The position numbers and the translations under genes are program-made. Of a DNA stretch of 46,825 bases, positions 8,756 through 16,725 are shown one piece after another. The stretch is from an uncultured Alphaproteobacteria bacterium (GTDB taxonomy: Bacteria; Pseudomonadota; Alphaproteobacteria; Rhizobiales; Beijerinckiaceae). The stretch covers positions 1-46,825 of the forward strand of contig CALKHP010000021.1 in assembly GCA_937988775.1 (NCBI GenBank), in the 5' to 3' direction. Every line of letters begins with the position of its first letter. Position 1 is the stretch's first letter. The notes below the pieces were generated by a model. The model had not been told where the DNA came from and searched no databases. It worked only from the letters and a program-made list of their open reading frames with translations.

Positions 8756-9479
8756 GGCCGAACCGGCGCGTTACGCGCTGTATTTCGCCCCCGCCCCCGA
8801 TAGCGCCCTGTGGCGTTTCGGCTCCGGCATCCTGGGTTACGACGCCGCGACCGGCGAGGACGTGGCGCTGATCTCCTTCGCCGGTTTCTCGGAAACCGGC
8901 CAGCGCGCCGTCACCGCCGAGCCCGCCCGCTACGGCTTCCACGCCACGCTGAAGGCGCCGTTCCATCTCGGCGAAGGCCGCGACGAGGGCGAGCTTCTCG
9001 CCATGGCGGCCAATTTCGCCACCCACCAGCCGGGCGTGGCCGCGCTGCCGCTCAAAGTGGCGCTGCTGAACCGCTTCATCGCGCTGGTGCCGGCCGAGGA
9101 CGCCGCCGTTCCCGCGATCGCCGGCCTCGAACGCGCCACCGTCGAGGCATTCGAACCGTTCCGCGCGCCGCTCTCGGAAGCCGATATCGCGCGCCGCAAT
9201 CCCGAGGCACTGACGCCCCGGCAGCGCGACATGCTGCGCGACTGGGGCTATCCTTACGCGCGCGACGAATACCGCTTCCACATGACGCTGACCGGGCCGC
9301 TCGATGCCGACCTGCGCCCGCTTTGCCACGATAGCCTGGTCGAGAGCTTCGCCGCCGAGGTGCCCGACCCCGCCATCGCCATCGATCGGCTGGTGCTGTT
9401 CCGGCAGGACGGGCGCGCCGCGCGCTTCACCATCGTCGGCAGTTTCCCGCTTGCCGGCGGCATGGCCGAGCCCGCCTGA
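8736..9479 (+). CDS. DUF1045-type 2H phosphoesterase-like protein of the C-P lyase operon
   Basis: This 247-residue product has two H-x-T motifs: H69-x-T71 in GFHATLKAP and H182-x-T184 in FHMTLTG. That is the signature of the 2H phosphoesterase superfamily, which acts on cyclic phosphodiesters. DUF1045 proteins are recurrent in alphaproteobacterial phn operons. The PhnJ product is a ribose 1,2-cyclic phosphate, normally opened by PhnP (metallo-beta-lactamase fold), which is absent here, so a PhnP-like role is a reasonable inference but not shown. Start choice is uncertain: ATG 8736 overlaps the phnM stop, and ATG 8751 (MAAEPARYALYFAP) is the alternative created by a short duplication. Confidence 0.85.
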   Translation: MTGVLMAAEPARYALYFAPAPDSALWRFGSGILGYDAATGEDVALISFAGFSETGQRAVTAEPARYGFHATLKAPFHLGEGRDEGELLAMAANFATHQPGVAALPLKVALLNRFIALVPAEDAAVPAIAGLERATVEAFEPFRAPLSEADIARRNPEALTPRQRDMLRDWGYPYARDEYRFHMTLTGPLDADLRPLCHDSLVESFAAEVPDPAIAIDRLVLFRQDGRAARFTIVGSFPLAGGMAEPA

Positions 9480-9502
9480 GCGGCAAGCCCGGCCCCGGCT
9501 GC
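9480..9502. terminator. Possible hairpin between convergent phn and ABC operons
   Basis: CGGCA-A-GCC pairs with GGC-TGCCG around a CGGCCCC loop just after the DUF1045 stop. No T-run follows, so if it terminates transcription it is not a classical intrinsic terminator. Only about 40 bp separate the two convergent operons. Confidence 0.3.
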
Positions 9503-9519
9503 CGCATCGGCGCTCGCGC

Positions 9520-10371
9520 TCAGCTCTTGACCGCGCCGGCCGTCAGGCCGCCGACCATATAGCGCCGGAAGACGTAGTAGATCGCCGCCGGCGGCAGGGC
9601 GTAGATGAAGCCGGTCGCCATCAGCAGTTCCCACGGCGAATCATCGGCTGACAGGAAGTTGCCGAGCGCCACCGGCAGCGTGATGCTGGTGTCCTTGGAC
9701 AGCAGCAGGAACGCGTACAGGTATTCGTTCCAGGCCAGCAGCAGCGCATAGATGCCGATCGCCACCAGCGAGGGCATCATCAGCGGCAGGTAGACGAGCC
9801 GGAACAGCTGGACCGGCGTGGCGCCGTCCATCACCGCCGCTTCGTCGAGTTCGTAGGGCAGCTTGTCGGAAGCCTGTTTCAGCACCCAGATCGCATAGGG
9901 CGAGGCGATCGTCACCATGGCGAGGATCAGCGACCACTGGCTGTTGAGCAGCCCGTAGAGCCCCATGGTGCGATACATCGGCACGGCGAGGAAGGCGGCC
10001 GGGATGAAATAGGTGAACAGCGCCAGGTTCATCACCCAGCGCCCGCCGCGCACCTTGAGGCGGCTGACGGCGAAGGCCGCCGCGGTCGCGATCAGCAGCG
10101 TCAGCACGCCGGTCATCACCGCGATGAACAGCGAGTTCCAGAACTGCAGCCAGAAATGGTTCAGGAAGTAATGCTGTTCCTTGAACACCGTCACGAAATT
10201 GCCGAACGTCGGATGAGACGGCCAGATATTGCCGGAAAACGCCGAATCCTTGCGCGAAATCGCGAACAGGAACATGTGGTAGATCGGCAGGATGGTCCAG
10301 ATCGCGACGGGAATCGCGATCAGCAGGAGCTTCGCGTCGGTGGCGACGGTTTGGCGATCTGGCAGCTTCAT
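9520..10371 (-). CDS. Sugar-type ABC transporter permease (MalG/UgpE-like)
   Basis: This 283-residue inner-membrane permease has six apparent hydrophobic segments and the EAA loop that contacts the ATPase (YELDEAAVMDGATPVQLF...LPLMMPS). It is the MalG-type partner of the preceding permease; the ATG at 10371 overlaps the upstream permease stop as ATGA. It is the last gene of a binding protein-permease-permease operon. No ATPase gene is present in the operon, so a shared MsmX/UgpC-type ATPase encoded elsewhere must be assumed. The substrate cannot be told from sequence. Confidence 0.93.
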   Translation of the reverse strand: MKLPDRQTVATDAKLLLIAIPVAIWTILPIYHMFLFAISRKDSAFSGNIWPSHPTFGNFVTVFKEQHYFLNHFWLQFWNSLFIAVMTGVLTLLIATAAAFAVSRLKVRGGRWVMNLALFTYFIPAAFLAVPMYRTMGLYGLLNSQWSLILAMVTIASPYAIWVLKQASDKLPYELDEAAVMDGATPVQLFRLVYLPLMMPSLVAIGIYALLLAWNEYLYAFLLLSKDTSITLPVALGNFLSADDSPWELLMATGFIYALPPAAIYYVFRRYMVGGLTAGAVKS

Positions 10372-11246
10372 TTCGAGAACCGCTTCATCATGATGTAGAC
10401 CAGCGGCAGGATCAGCGGCATCGCGAAGATGATCGTCGCCATCGCCATGTCGACCCGGTCGAGGCGCAGATAACGGATGCCGAGCGTCGCCAGCACATGC
10501 GTCAGATCGGCCGGCCCGCCGCCGGTCAAGAGGTAGACGCTGTTGAAGTCGCCGATGGTCCAGATCATCGACAGGAAGGTGCAGGTCAGGAACAGCGCCT
10601 GCATCGAGGGCCAGGTGACATGCAGGAATTTCTGCCAGCGCGTGGCGCCGTCCATCGAGGCCGCCTCATAGAGGTCGCCGGCGATGGAGAGCCGGCCGGC
10701 GAGCAGGATCAGCGTCCAGAACGGCAGCGATTTCCAGATATGCATCGCCATGGCGAGCGCCAGGGCCAGCGTCGGATCGTTGAGCCAGTTCGGCCCGTCC
10801 TCGCCGGTCAACCGGAAAATCTGCGTGTTGATCATGCCCCATTCGGGGTTGAGCATGAAGCGCACCGACAGGATGGTCGGGATCGAGGGCACCGCCCACG
10901 GCAGGATGAACAGCACCGAGAGCCAGCGGATCCACGGCCGCGTCTGCATGAAGAAGCCCGACAGGCCGAGCGCCAGCGCCATCTTGATCAGGACGCCGAC
11001 CACCACGAAGATCAGCGTGTTGATGACGGTGCGGAAGAAGATCGGATCGTCGATCAGGTCGATATAGCTGTGCGGATGGCGCGCGAGCCAGAAGCCGTAG
11101 ATCACCGGGTACAGCACGAACAGGACGAACAGCGCCACATAGGGGACGATCAGCATCAGCCCCCAGAATTCCCAGGTTGTCAGGCGTCTTTTTTCGGCCG
11201 GTGCCTCCAGCAGCACTGCGGCGGACGGGGCATTGCTCGTCGCCAT
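10368..11246 (-). CDS. Sugar-type ABC transporter permease (MalF/UgpA-like)
   Basis: This 292-residue permease has a cytoplasmic Lys/Arg-containing N-terminus (EKRRLTTWEFWGL), six apparent membrane spans, and the EAA loop LYEAASMDGATRWQKFLHVTWPSM. It pairs with the MalG-type permease, which it overlaps by 4 bp. It lies 80 bp downstream of the binding-protein gene, and that gap holds a strong hairpin. Confidence 0.93.
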   Translation of the reverse strand: MATSNAPSAAVLLEAPAEKRRLTTWEFWGLMLIVPYVALFVLFVLYPVIYGFWLARHPHSYIDLIDDPIFFRTVINTLIFVVVGVLIKMALALGLSGFFMQTRPWIRWLSVLFILPWAVPSIPTILSVRFMLNPEWGMINTQIFRLTGEDGPNWLNDPTLALALAMAMHIWKSLPFWTLILLAGRLSIAGDLYEAASMDGATRWQKFLHVTWPSMQALFLTCTFLSMIWTIGDFNSVYLLTGGGPADLTHVLATLGIRYLRLDRVDMAMATIIFAMPLILPLVYIMMKRFSK

Positions 11247-11283
11247 CGGGCGGATTCCTTTTTCTTGTTCCTGGCTCCGAAGA

Positions 11284-11315
11284 GGGGCGGCCGCGATCCG
11301 CGCCGCGGCCGCCCC
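11284..11315 (-). promoter_or_regulatory. Strong intercistronic hairpin after the ABC binding-protein gene
   Basis: GGGGCGGCCGCG at 11284-11295 is exactly complementary to CGCGGCCGCCCC at 11304-11315, giving a 12-bp GC-rich stem with an 8-nt loop. It begins 12 bp after the binding-protein stop and precedes the permease genes. No U-run follows on the coding strand. Such hairpins between binding-protein and permease cistrons, as in malE-malF, commonly protect the upstream mRNA or reduce readthrough; that role is inferred here. Confidence 0.6.
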
Positions 11316-11326
11316 ACGGAAGTGGC

Positions 11327-12715
11327 TTAGCCGGCGACCTGCTTGATGCGGGCGATCAGCTCATCGACCGCCTTGTCGACCGGAACCTTCTCGTTGACAA
11401 CCCGGTTCATCGCCTTGGCCCACACGTTCTCGTTGTTGAGGATCGTGAACTTGTAGTTCTTGGTGAACTCGAAGGGCACGACGCCCGAGGCGTACTGGTC
11501 ACGCACCGAACGGCGATGCTTGTCGGCCGCCCAGAACGGGCTCTTCTGGCCTTCCTTGGTCACCGGGAACCAGCGTCCGAGCGAACCTTCGACATAGGGC
11601 CGCAGGTTCTCTTCCTTCAGCAGGAAGGCGACGAACTTCTTGGCGTTCTCGAGGTTCTTGGCGTCCTTGAACACCACGCCGGTTTTCACGGCGGTGCGGT
11701 AGACCGGCTTGGAGCCGTCCGGCTTGTTCGGGAAGCCGGTCGTGACGATGGCGTTCTCGTAATAATCCTTCGCCTTGGCCCGCTCCTCGGCCGACAGGCG
11801 CTCGTTGTTCATGTCGTCCATCCACTTGGCGGCGATCGAGATCGTCGCGTTATGGGTCATGACGATGGTGCGGTTGGCGAAGGCGACGTTGTTGTCCGGG
11901 TCCTTCCAGCTCGTCGAGGACGGCGGCGTGCAGCCCTTCTGATAGGGCGCGACATAGTCGGTCAGCGCGCTGATCAGGCCCTTGCGCACATTCGGGTCGT
12001 CGACGAGCAGCTTGCCGTCATCATCGACCAGCTTGACGTTATAGGCGTCCATGAAGGTCAGGAACGAGAAGAACGAGTCGCTGGAATCGACGCCCATCGG
12101 GAAGCCGACGGCGTAATCGCGCTTGCCGGTCGCCTTGCGCAGCGCCGGCTGCACCTTCGAGCACCAGATGTCCCAATAGCCCTTCCAGTCCTTGGGCAGG
12201 TCGGCGACCTTGAAGCCGGCCTTCTCGAGCAGGTCGGACCAGATCTCGATATGCATCGTCTGCTGCTTGAGCGGGAAGGCGTAATAGGCCTTCTTCTTGG
12301 CGGCGGCATCGAACAGGAAGGTCGTCGACAGCGCGGCCGGCTCGAAGCGGTCCTTGATCGGCGTGAGCACGTCGGTCAGGTCGGCGAGCTTGTCCTCGTA
12401 GGCCCATTTGCCGGTGACCTGGAAGTCGTAGACGTCGGCATAGGCGACATCGGGCGGCGTGCCGGCATCGAGCGCCGAGACGGTCTTCGGAATCATGTCC
12501 TGCACGGCGTATTGCGACAGGTCGACCTTGATCTTGGTCGCGTCCTCGAACTTCTTGATCGCGGCGTACAGCGCGTCATCCTCGGACTTGTAGAAGCCCT
12601 TGACCCACCAGACCGTGACCTTTTCCTGCGCAAAAGCCGGCGCCGCCATCATGATGGCCAGCGACGCGGCAGCACCGTAGATCACGGTGCTCTTTATCGG
12701 AGATTTCATCGTCAT
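11327..12715 (-). CDS. Carbohydrate-type ABC transporter substrate-binding protein
   Basis: This protein of about 462 residues has a Sec signal peptide (MTMKSPIKSTVIYG through PAFAQ) and the family 1 extracellular solute-binding pattern VTVWWVKGFYKSEDDALYAAIKKFE, then LDAGTPPDVAYAD. It should bind the substrate in the periplasm and deliver it to the two permeases downstream. The frame is open to 12820, but ATGs at 12715 and 12709 follow a GGGAG motif and begin the signal peptide; which one is used is unclear. Two aromatic-rich stretches suggest a sugar or polyol ligand, but this is only a family-level guess. Confidence 0.92.
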   Translation of the reverse strand: MTMKSPIKSTVIYGAAASLAIMMAAPAFAQEKVTVWWVKGFYKSEDDALYAAIKKFEDATKIKVDLSQYAVQDMIPKTVSALDAGTPPDVAYADVYDFQVTGKWAYEDKLADLTDVLTPIKDRFEPAALSTTFLFDAAAKKKAYYAFPLKQQTMHIEIWSDLLEKAGFKVADLPKDWKGYWDIWCSKVQPALRKATGKRDYAVGFPMGVDSSDSFFSFLTFMDAYNVKLVDDDGKLLVDDPNVRKGLISALTDYVAPYQKGCTPPSSTSWKDPDNNVAFANRTIVMTHNATISIAAKWMDDMNNERLSAEERAKAKDYYENAIVTTGFPNKPDGSKPVYRTAVKTGVVFKDAKNLENAKKFVAFLLKEENLRPYVEGSLGRWFPVTKEGQKSPFWAADKHRRSVRDQYASGVVPFEFTKNYKFTILNNENVWAKAMNRVVNEKVPVDKAVDELIARIKQVAG

Positions 12716-13067
12716 CTCGCTCCCAAACGTTATCAGAATCCCTTCCTCTCGCGGAAGGTTCCGCCCGGCCGATCCCCAGCCGCGTCCCGGCATGTTTTCA
12801 GTCGCCAACCTCCGCGTCAACAGCGCTGTCGCCGATTGTTACCGATACCTTTGTTCGATTGCATTTCTTGCCGCGCCGCGCAGCGCGGCGTGTCGCATAT
12901 GCCCGCGGGGCCGCCCGTCCCGGCCGGAAGCCTCGCCCCGAGACGCGCGACCATCCGGAAAAGGCGTTGATCGCCGGCGGGCTTTTCTGCGATACCGCAC
13001 TGAGTGAGGCGCGTGGGGCGCCTGCCGCCCCCTCGCGTGATCCCGATCCAGGAAGGTTCCAGCTAGA
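12716..13067. other. Divergent intergenic region between ABC operon and Ldh-family gene
   Basis: No credible gene is seen in these 352 bp. Two structures stand out. GTTACCGATACC at 12838-12849 resembles one good and one degenerate half of a LacI-family operator (GTTACC-GGTAAC type). CGCCGCGC-A-GCGCGGCG at 12874-12890 is an almost perfect palindrome that could form an 8-bp hairpin. Promoters for both flanking transcription units should be here, but no convincing -35/-10 pair was identified. Confidence 0.4.
12838..12849. promoter_or_regulatory. LacI-family-like operator (imperfect)
   Basis: GTTACCGATACC has the central CG and the GTTACC half-site typical of LacI-family operators, with the second half deviating at three of six positions. 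Sugar ABC operons in alphaproteobacteria are often controlled by LacI-family proteins, but no regulator gene is next to this one. Confidence 0.25.
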
Positions 13068-14141
13068 ATGGCAAAGATGCAGCTTATCGCGGCGGAGACG
13101 CTCGACAGGGTCACGCGCGCGATCTTTCTGAAAGCCGGCTGGCCGGAGGCCGCCTGCGCCGAACTCGCCCGACATCTGGTCAAGGCCAATCTCTCCGGCC
13201 ATGACAGCCACGGCGTCGGCATGATCCCGACCTATGTCGACGGCATCCGGCGCGGCGACCTGAAACCCTCCAACACGCCGCAGGACCTGATCGCCGACGG
13301 CAGTTTCCTCGTCGTCGACGCGCATGTCGCGCTTGGCCAGAAGGTCGCCTTCGATACGGTGAACCGCGCCTGCGATGTCGCGCGCCAGCACGGCGTCTGC
13401 GTGCTCAACCTCGTCAACGCGCATCATATCGGCCGCATCGGCCACTATGCCGAGCTTGCCGCCGAGCAGGGGCTGGTCGCGCTCTACTGGGTCAATGTCG
13501 CCCATGCGCGCGCCCCCGTGGCGCCGTTCGGCGGCCGCGAGGGCCGGCTCGGCACCAACCCGCACACCATCGGCATTCCGCGTGCCGGCGGCGAGCCGCT
13601 GATCCTCGATTTCGCCACCAGCCGCATCGCGCTCGGCAAGGTCCGCGTCGCGCTCAACAAGGGCGAGCAGGTCGGCCCCGACACGCTGCTCGACCGCGAC
13701 GGCCACCCGACCACCGAGCCGGGCGTGATGTTCGAGAAGCCGATCGGCGCCCTGCTCGCCTTCGGCGAGCACAAGGGCTCGGGGCTCTCGATCATGGCCG
13801 AGATCCTGTCGGCGCTGATCGGGCGCGGCACCAGCGTCGATCAGGCGCTGACCGCCGACGTGGTGATCAACAACCTGTTCGGCATCATCATCGACCCGGC
13901 GCGGCTCGGCGCCGATCAAGCGACGCGCGAGGCGCGCCTGTCCGCCTATGTCGACTACCTGAAAAGCTCCGCGCCGCGCGATCCGGCCAAGCCCGTGATG
14001 ATGCCCGGCGATCCCGAGCGCGCCGCCCGCGCCAAGCGCGGCGCCGAGGGCATCCCGGTCGACGAGGCGACCTGGCATCAGATCGTCGAGGCGGCGGCCT
14101 ATGTCGGCGTCGATGCCGATGCGGTGCGCCGGCAAGGGTAA
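13068..14141 (+). CDS. Ldh-family (malate/L-lactate type) NAD(P)-dependent dehydrogenase
   Basis: This 357-residue product belongs to the type-2 malate/lactate dehydrogenase family, which also holds ureidoglycolate and delta1-piperideine-2-carboxylate enzymes. Family hallmarks are HDSHGV at residues 45-50, HHIGRIGHYAE, PFGGREGRLGTNPHTIGIP and the FGEHKGSGLSIMAEIL glycine-rich stretch. These enzymes reduce or oxidise 2-hydroxy/2-keto acids; the substrate is not predictable. It is divergent from the ABC operon and is followed by a repeat-rich stretch, so it appears to be monocistronic. Confidence 0.88.
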   Translation: MAKMQLIAAETLDRVTRAIFLKAGWPEAACAELARHLVKANLSGHDSHGVGMIPTYVDGIRRGDLKPSNTPQDLIADGSFLVVDAHVALGQKVAFDTVNRACDVARQHGVCVLNLVNAHHIGRIGHYAELAAEQGLVALYWVNVAHARAPVAPFGGREGRLGTNPHTIGIPRAGGEPLILDFATSRIALGKVRVALNKGEQVGPDTLLDRDGHPTTEPGVMFEKPIGALLAFGEHKGSGLSIMAEILSALIGRGTSVDQALTADVVINNLFGIIIDPARLGADQATREARLSAYVDYLKSSAPRDPAKPVMMPGDPERAARAKRGAEGIPVDEATWHQIVEAAAYVGVDADAVRRQG

Positions 14142-14149
14142 TTCAAACC

Positions 14150-14396
14150 ATCGCTGTCATTCCCCGACGACCAATGGCCGGTCGCGACGCGAAGACCGCT
14201 GCCCGCCAATGCCGCTGGGTCCCGGATCAAGTCCGGGGCAAGAGGTTGAGGAACCGCGCCGTCCTTTGCCGGGCTTGACCCGGCATCCACCCGAAAGTGC
14301 ACGTCCAAGCGGGATCGGCGGGTCAAGCCCGCCGATGACGGCTGAAATGTTTGCGGGGCTGGGTCCCGGATCAAGTCCGGGACGAGACCGGCAGGC
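14150..14396. repeat. Cluster of REP-like palindromic repeat units
   Basis: At least four short palindromic units lie between convergent genes. TCCCGGATCAAGTCCGGG occurs near 14220 and again near 14363. GCCGGGCTTGACCCGGC occurs near 14268. GGCGGGTCAAGCCCGCC occurs near 14318. All share a GGRTCAAG-type core, direct or inverted. Such units are common interspersed repeats in alphaproteobacterial genomes. No gene is present. Confidence 0.7.
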
Positions 14397-15341
14397 TCAG
14401 GTCTGGCGCGTCTTGTAGAAGTAGTTGGCCTTCTGGCCGAACACCAGGCCGCGCAGCATGCGCCGCATGCCTTCCGAGCGGCGCAGCGGCTCGATCACGG
14501 CGCGCGAGGCGCTATAGAGCGCGACCTTGGCCGCGTCCCAGGCCGGACGGCGGCCGGGCGCCGCCTGCGGCAGGCCGAGATTGCGCATCAGGCCGTTGGC
14601 GGCGAGCAGCTTGTTCATGCGGATCACGGGAGCGGATTTCCAGGTGATCGCCATCGAGATCGAATAGCTGTCGCCGGTGCGCACCCAGTGCGGCCACAGA
14701 TGCGGCGTGAACATGCCGTCGCCCGCATCCATCTCATAGACCACGGCGCGCTCCTCGAACTCCTCCTTATAGGCGATGTTGCGGTGCCGGGCCGGGTTGA
14801 TCTCGAGATCCTCGTCCGAGACCAGCGCGCGATCGTCATTGTCGAAGATGTGGAAGAACTTGTGGCCCTTGATCTGGACGAACAGGTTCTCTTCCGCATC
14901 GAAATGGAACGGCGTCGTCGATCTCGCCGACGAGATGAAGATATAGCCCTCAATATCGTCGAAACCGGCCTCGTGCAGGCTCTGGTAGCCGCGCTGGCGC
15001 GCCACGCCGCCGAGCACCTCGTCGAGCAGCGCCTTGTAGGCCGGGTCGCTCTCGACGCGCTTCAGCACCATCCAGGCGCCCGCCGTCTCGATGCGCTCGA
15101 CGATCTCGGCCGGGGCGAGATCGACGACCGGCTGCTTCTCGGGCGCGACGCCGTGCTGAGCCTGGTTGCCGTTATATTCGATGCGGTCGCCCGGCATCGA
15201 GCGGGCAAGCTCGATCAGGCGGTCGAGTTGCAACAGCCGGTGTTCGCTGAGTGCGTGGCGCGTTGCGAAATGGCGCTGCGGGAATGCGTTGGTCCAGTCG
15301 GCCGGATCGCGGGCGACCAGAAGCGGTGTCTTGCGGCTCAT
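14397..15341 (-). CDS. Cupin/JmjC-like Fe(II)-dependent oxygenase-type protein
   Basis: The 314-residue protein has a cupin_8/JmjC-like core. The first metal motif is H146-x-D148 in TTPFHFDAEENLFVQIKGHKFF, and the distal His is H218 in TPHLWPHWVRTGDS, so the HxD...H iron triad is complete. Proteins of this fold hydroxylate protein side chains or small molecules using 2-oxoglutarate, but some act as non-enzymatic cupins. It is the second gene of a two-gene operon: the ATG at 15341 overlaps the stop of the upstream BioF2/GNAT-like acyltransferase. That coupling suggests both act in one modification pathway. The substrate is unknown. Confidence 0.8.
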   Translation of the reverse strand: MSRKTPLLVARDPADWTNAFPQRHFATRHALSEHRLLQLDRLIELARSMPGDRIEYNGNQAQHGVAPEKQPVVDLAPAEIVERIETAGAWMVLKRVESDPAYKALLDEVLGGVARQRGYQSLHEAGFDDIEGYIFISSARSTTPFHFDAEENLFVQIKGHKFFHIFDNDDRALVSDEDLEINPARHRNIAYKEEFEERAVVYEMDAGDGMFTPHLWPHWVRTGDSYSISMAITWKSAPVIRMNKLLAANGLMRNLGLPQAAPGRRPAWDAAKVALYSASRAVIEPLRRSEGMRRMLRGLVFGQKANYFYKTRQT

Positions 15342-16600
15342 GATACTGTCCTTCCCTGTAATTTGTAGAGTGTGGATTTGACGCGGGCGCGCAGGTCCCG
15401 CTTGGCGCCTTCGCGGGCTTTCGCGAGACTGAAACGCAGCGCCGACCGGGTCGAAAGCGGCACCATCACGTCGGCGACGGCGAGGCGGTCGCGCCAGACA
15501 TGGTCGATCATCGGGTGATCGCTGATGGCGCAGGAATCGATGGCCTCGAGGAAGCCGAGCGCCTGCGCCCGTTCGGCGAGCGCGAGCGTCAGTTGCACGC
15601 CGGGCGAATAGGCGGCGTAGGCCTCGTCATAGGTGATCTTCCAGAAATAGCCCTGCCGCCCACTCCACGCGAGCAGGCCGCAGGCGATCGGCTTGCCGTC
15701 GAGCAGGATCGATTCCACGCTGATGCGCCCCGAGGCGGCGAGCGCGCGCGCCGCCGCGCGCAGGAAGGCGGCGCGGCCGGGGTCCTGCACGAAAGCCGTG
15801 CCGGCCTTGCCCTTCCAGCCGGCGGCCTCCAGCGCCATGAAATGCTCGATCGGGTCGCGGATCTGCAAGCCCGATGCGCTCTCGGTGGTGAGAATCCCGA
15901 GTTCGCCGAGCCGGCGATACTGGCGGCGCAGTTCTTTCTTCTTCTTGGCCGAGAGGCCGCGCGCCGGATCGCCGGTAAGACGCAGCATCGCCCGCGATCC
16001 GGCCCCGAACAGGGCGATCGGACGCGAGGCCGCTTGCAGCGTCTCATCGAGCAGCCGGCGGAACGGGCCCTCGAGCGGCAGGCGCGGAAACAGCACACCG
16101 ACCGGGCTGCCGCCTTGCGCGCCGGCAAAGGCGAGGAAAGCGCCGAGCGCCTCTTGCGCGAAGGCACTGTCGACGAGCGGCGTGCCGTTGCTGATCTGCG
16201 GGTTGAGCCAGCCGCGCAGCAGGGCCGCGCCGATATCGGTCCGGCTCGCCGTCACCGGGAAGCAGCCGATCAGCCGTGCGCCGGCGCCGCCTTCGAGAGC
16301 GCCCCCGTCACGGTGCCAGACCATCACGAAACGGACATTGCGCGTGTCGCGCAGATGACGCGCGGCGGCGATGGCGAAATCCGGCTCGTAGCAGAAATTC
16401 GGCTCGAGCGCCGCGCCGGCGAGCTGGCGCCATTCGCGCTCGAGGCTCGCCGCCGCGTCGATATCGAGCAGCGCCGCGCTGCAAGCGGGAAAGCCAGGCA
16501 CCGGCTGCTCGGCCAGCCTGGCGCGCGCGCGCAGATCGGCCAGCACCACGCGCCTGCTGCGCCGTATGCCTCCCACCGAAATAATATCAAAGAACGACAT
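15338..16600 (-). CDS. BioF2/GNAT-like acyltransferase (CelD-type domain)
   Basis: This 420-residue protein fits the BioF2-like (Acetyltransf_6) GNAT family. It has an N-terminal GNAT-like half, a basic KKKKELRRQYRRLGELG stretch, the EHFMALEAAGWKGKAGTAF motif that typifies the family, and the ESILLDGKPIACGLLAW segment near the acyl-CoA fold. FemAB-like relatives transfer amino acids or acyl groups in cell-surface polymer synthesis; the acceptor here is unknown. The start ATG at 16600 follows about 125 bp of non-coding DNA and heads the operon with the cupin gene. Confidence 0.8.
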   Translation of the reverse strand: MSFFDIISVGGIRRSRRVVLADLRARARLAEQPVPGFPACSAALLDIDAAASLEREWRQLAGAALEPNFCYEPDFAIAAARHLRDTRNVRFVMVWHRDGGALEGGAGARLIGCFPVTASRTDIGAALLRGWLNPQISNGTPLVDSAFAQEALGAFLAFAGAQGGSPVGVLFPRLPLEGPFRRLLDETLQAASRPIALFGAGSRAMLRLTGDPARGLSAKKKKELRRQYRRLGELGILTTESASGLQIRDPIEHFMALEAAGWKGKAGTAFVQDPGRAAFLRAAARALAASGRISVESILLDGKPIACGLLAWSGRQGYFWKITYDEAYAAYSPGVQLTLALAERAQALGFLEAIDSCAISDHPMIDHVWRDRLAVADVMVPLSTRSALRFSLAKAREGAKRDLRARVKSTLYKLQGRTVS

Positions 16601-16725
16601 GCTGTTGCGTCCGCCCTGGCTGCATTGTTCCCGAACCGGACGATTGTTCTGAAACAGGACAACCGATCCGCGGCCCGAGAACCCATGGGCGTTACGGCAT
16701 CAAGGACCGTGCCAAAGGGGCGTGT

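Noticed and set aside
11381..11430. GGAAC with a GTT about 17-18 bp later inside the binding-protein gene
   Set aside because: Lies in coding sequence, has G instead of C before GTT, and no gene start follows.
9520..12715. ABC operon as the phosphonate transporter of the C-P lyase operon
   Set aside because: Permeases are MalF/MalG-type, not PhnE, the binding protein is the sugar type, and the operon is convergent with phn.
11177..12970. Plus-strand ORF of 597 residues over the ABC binding protein
   Set aside because: Long only because of GC bias; the opposite strand encodes a signal peptide and solute-binding domain.
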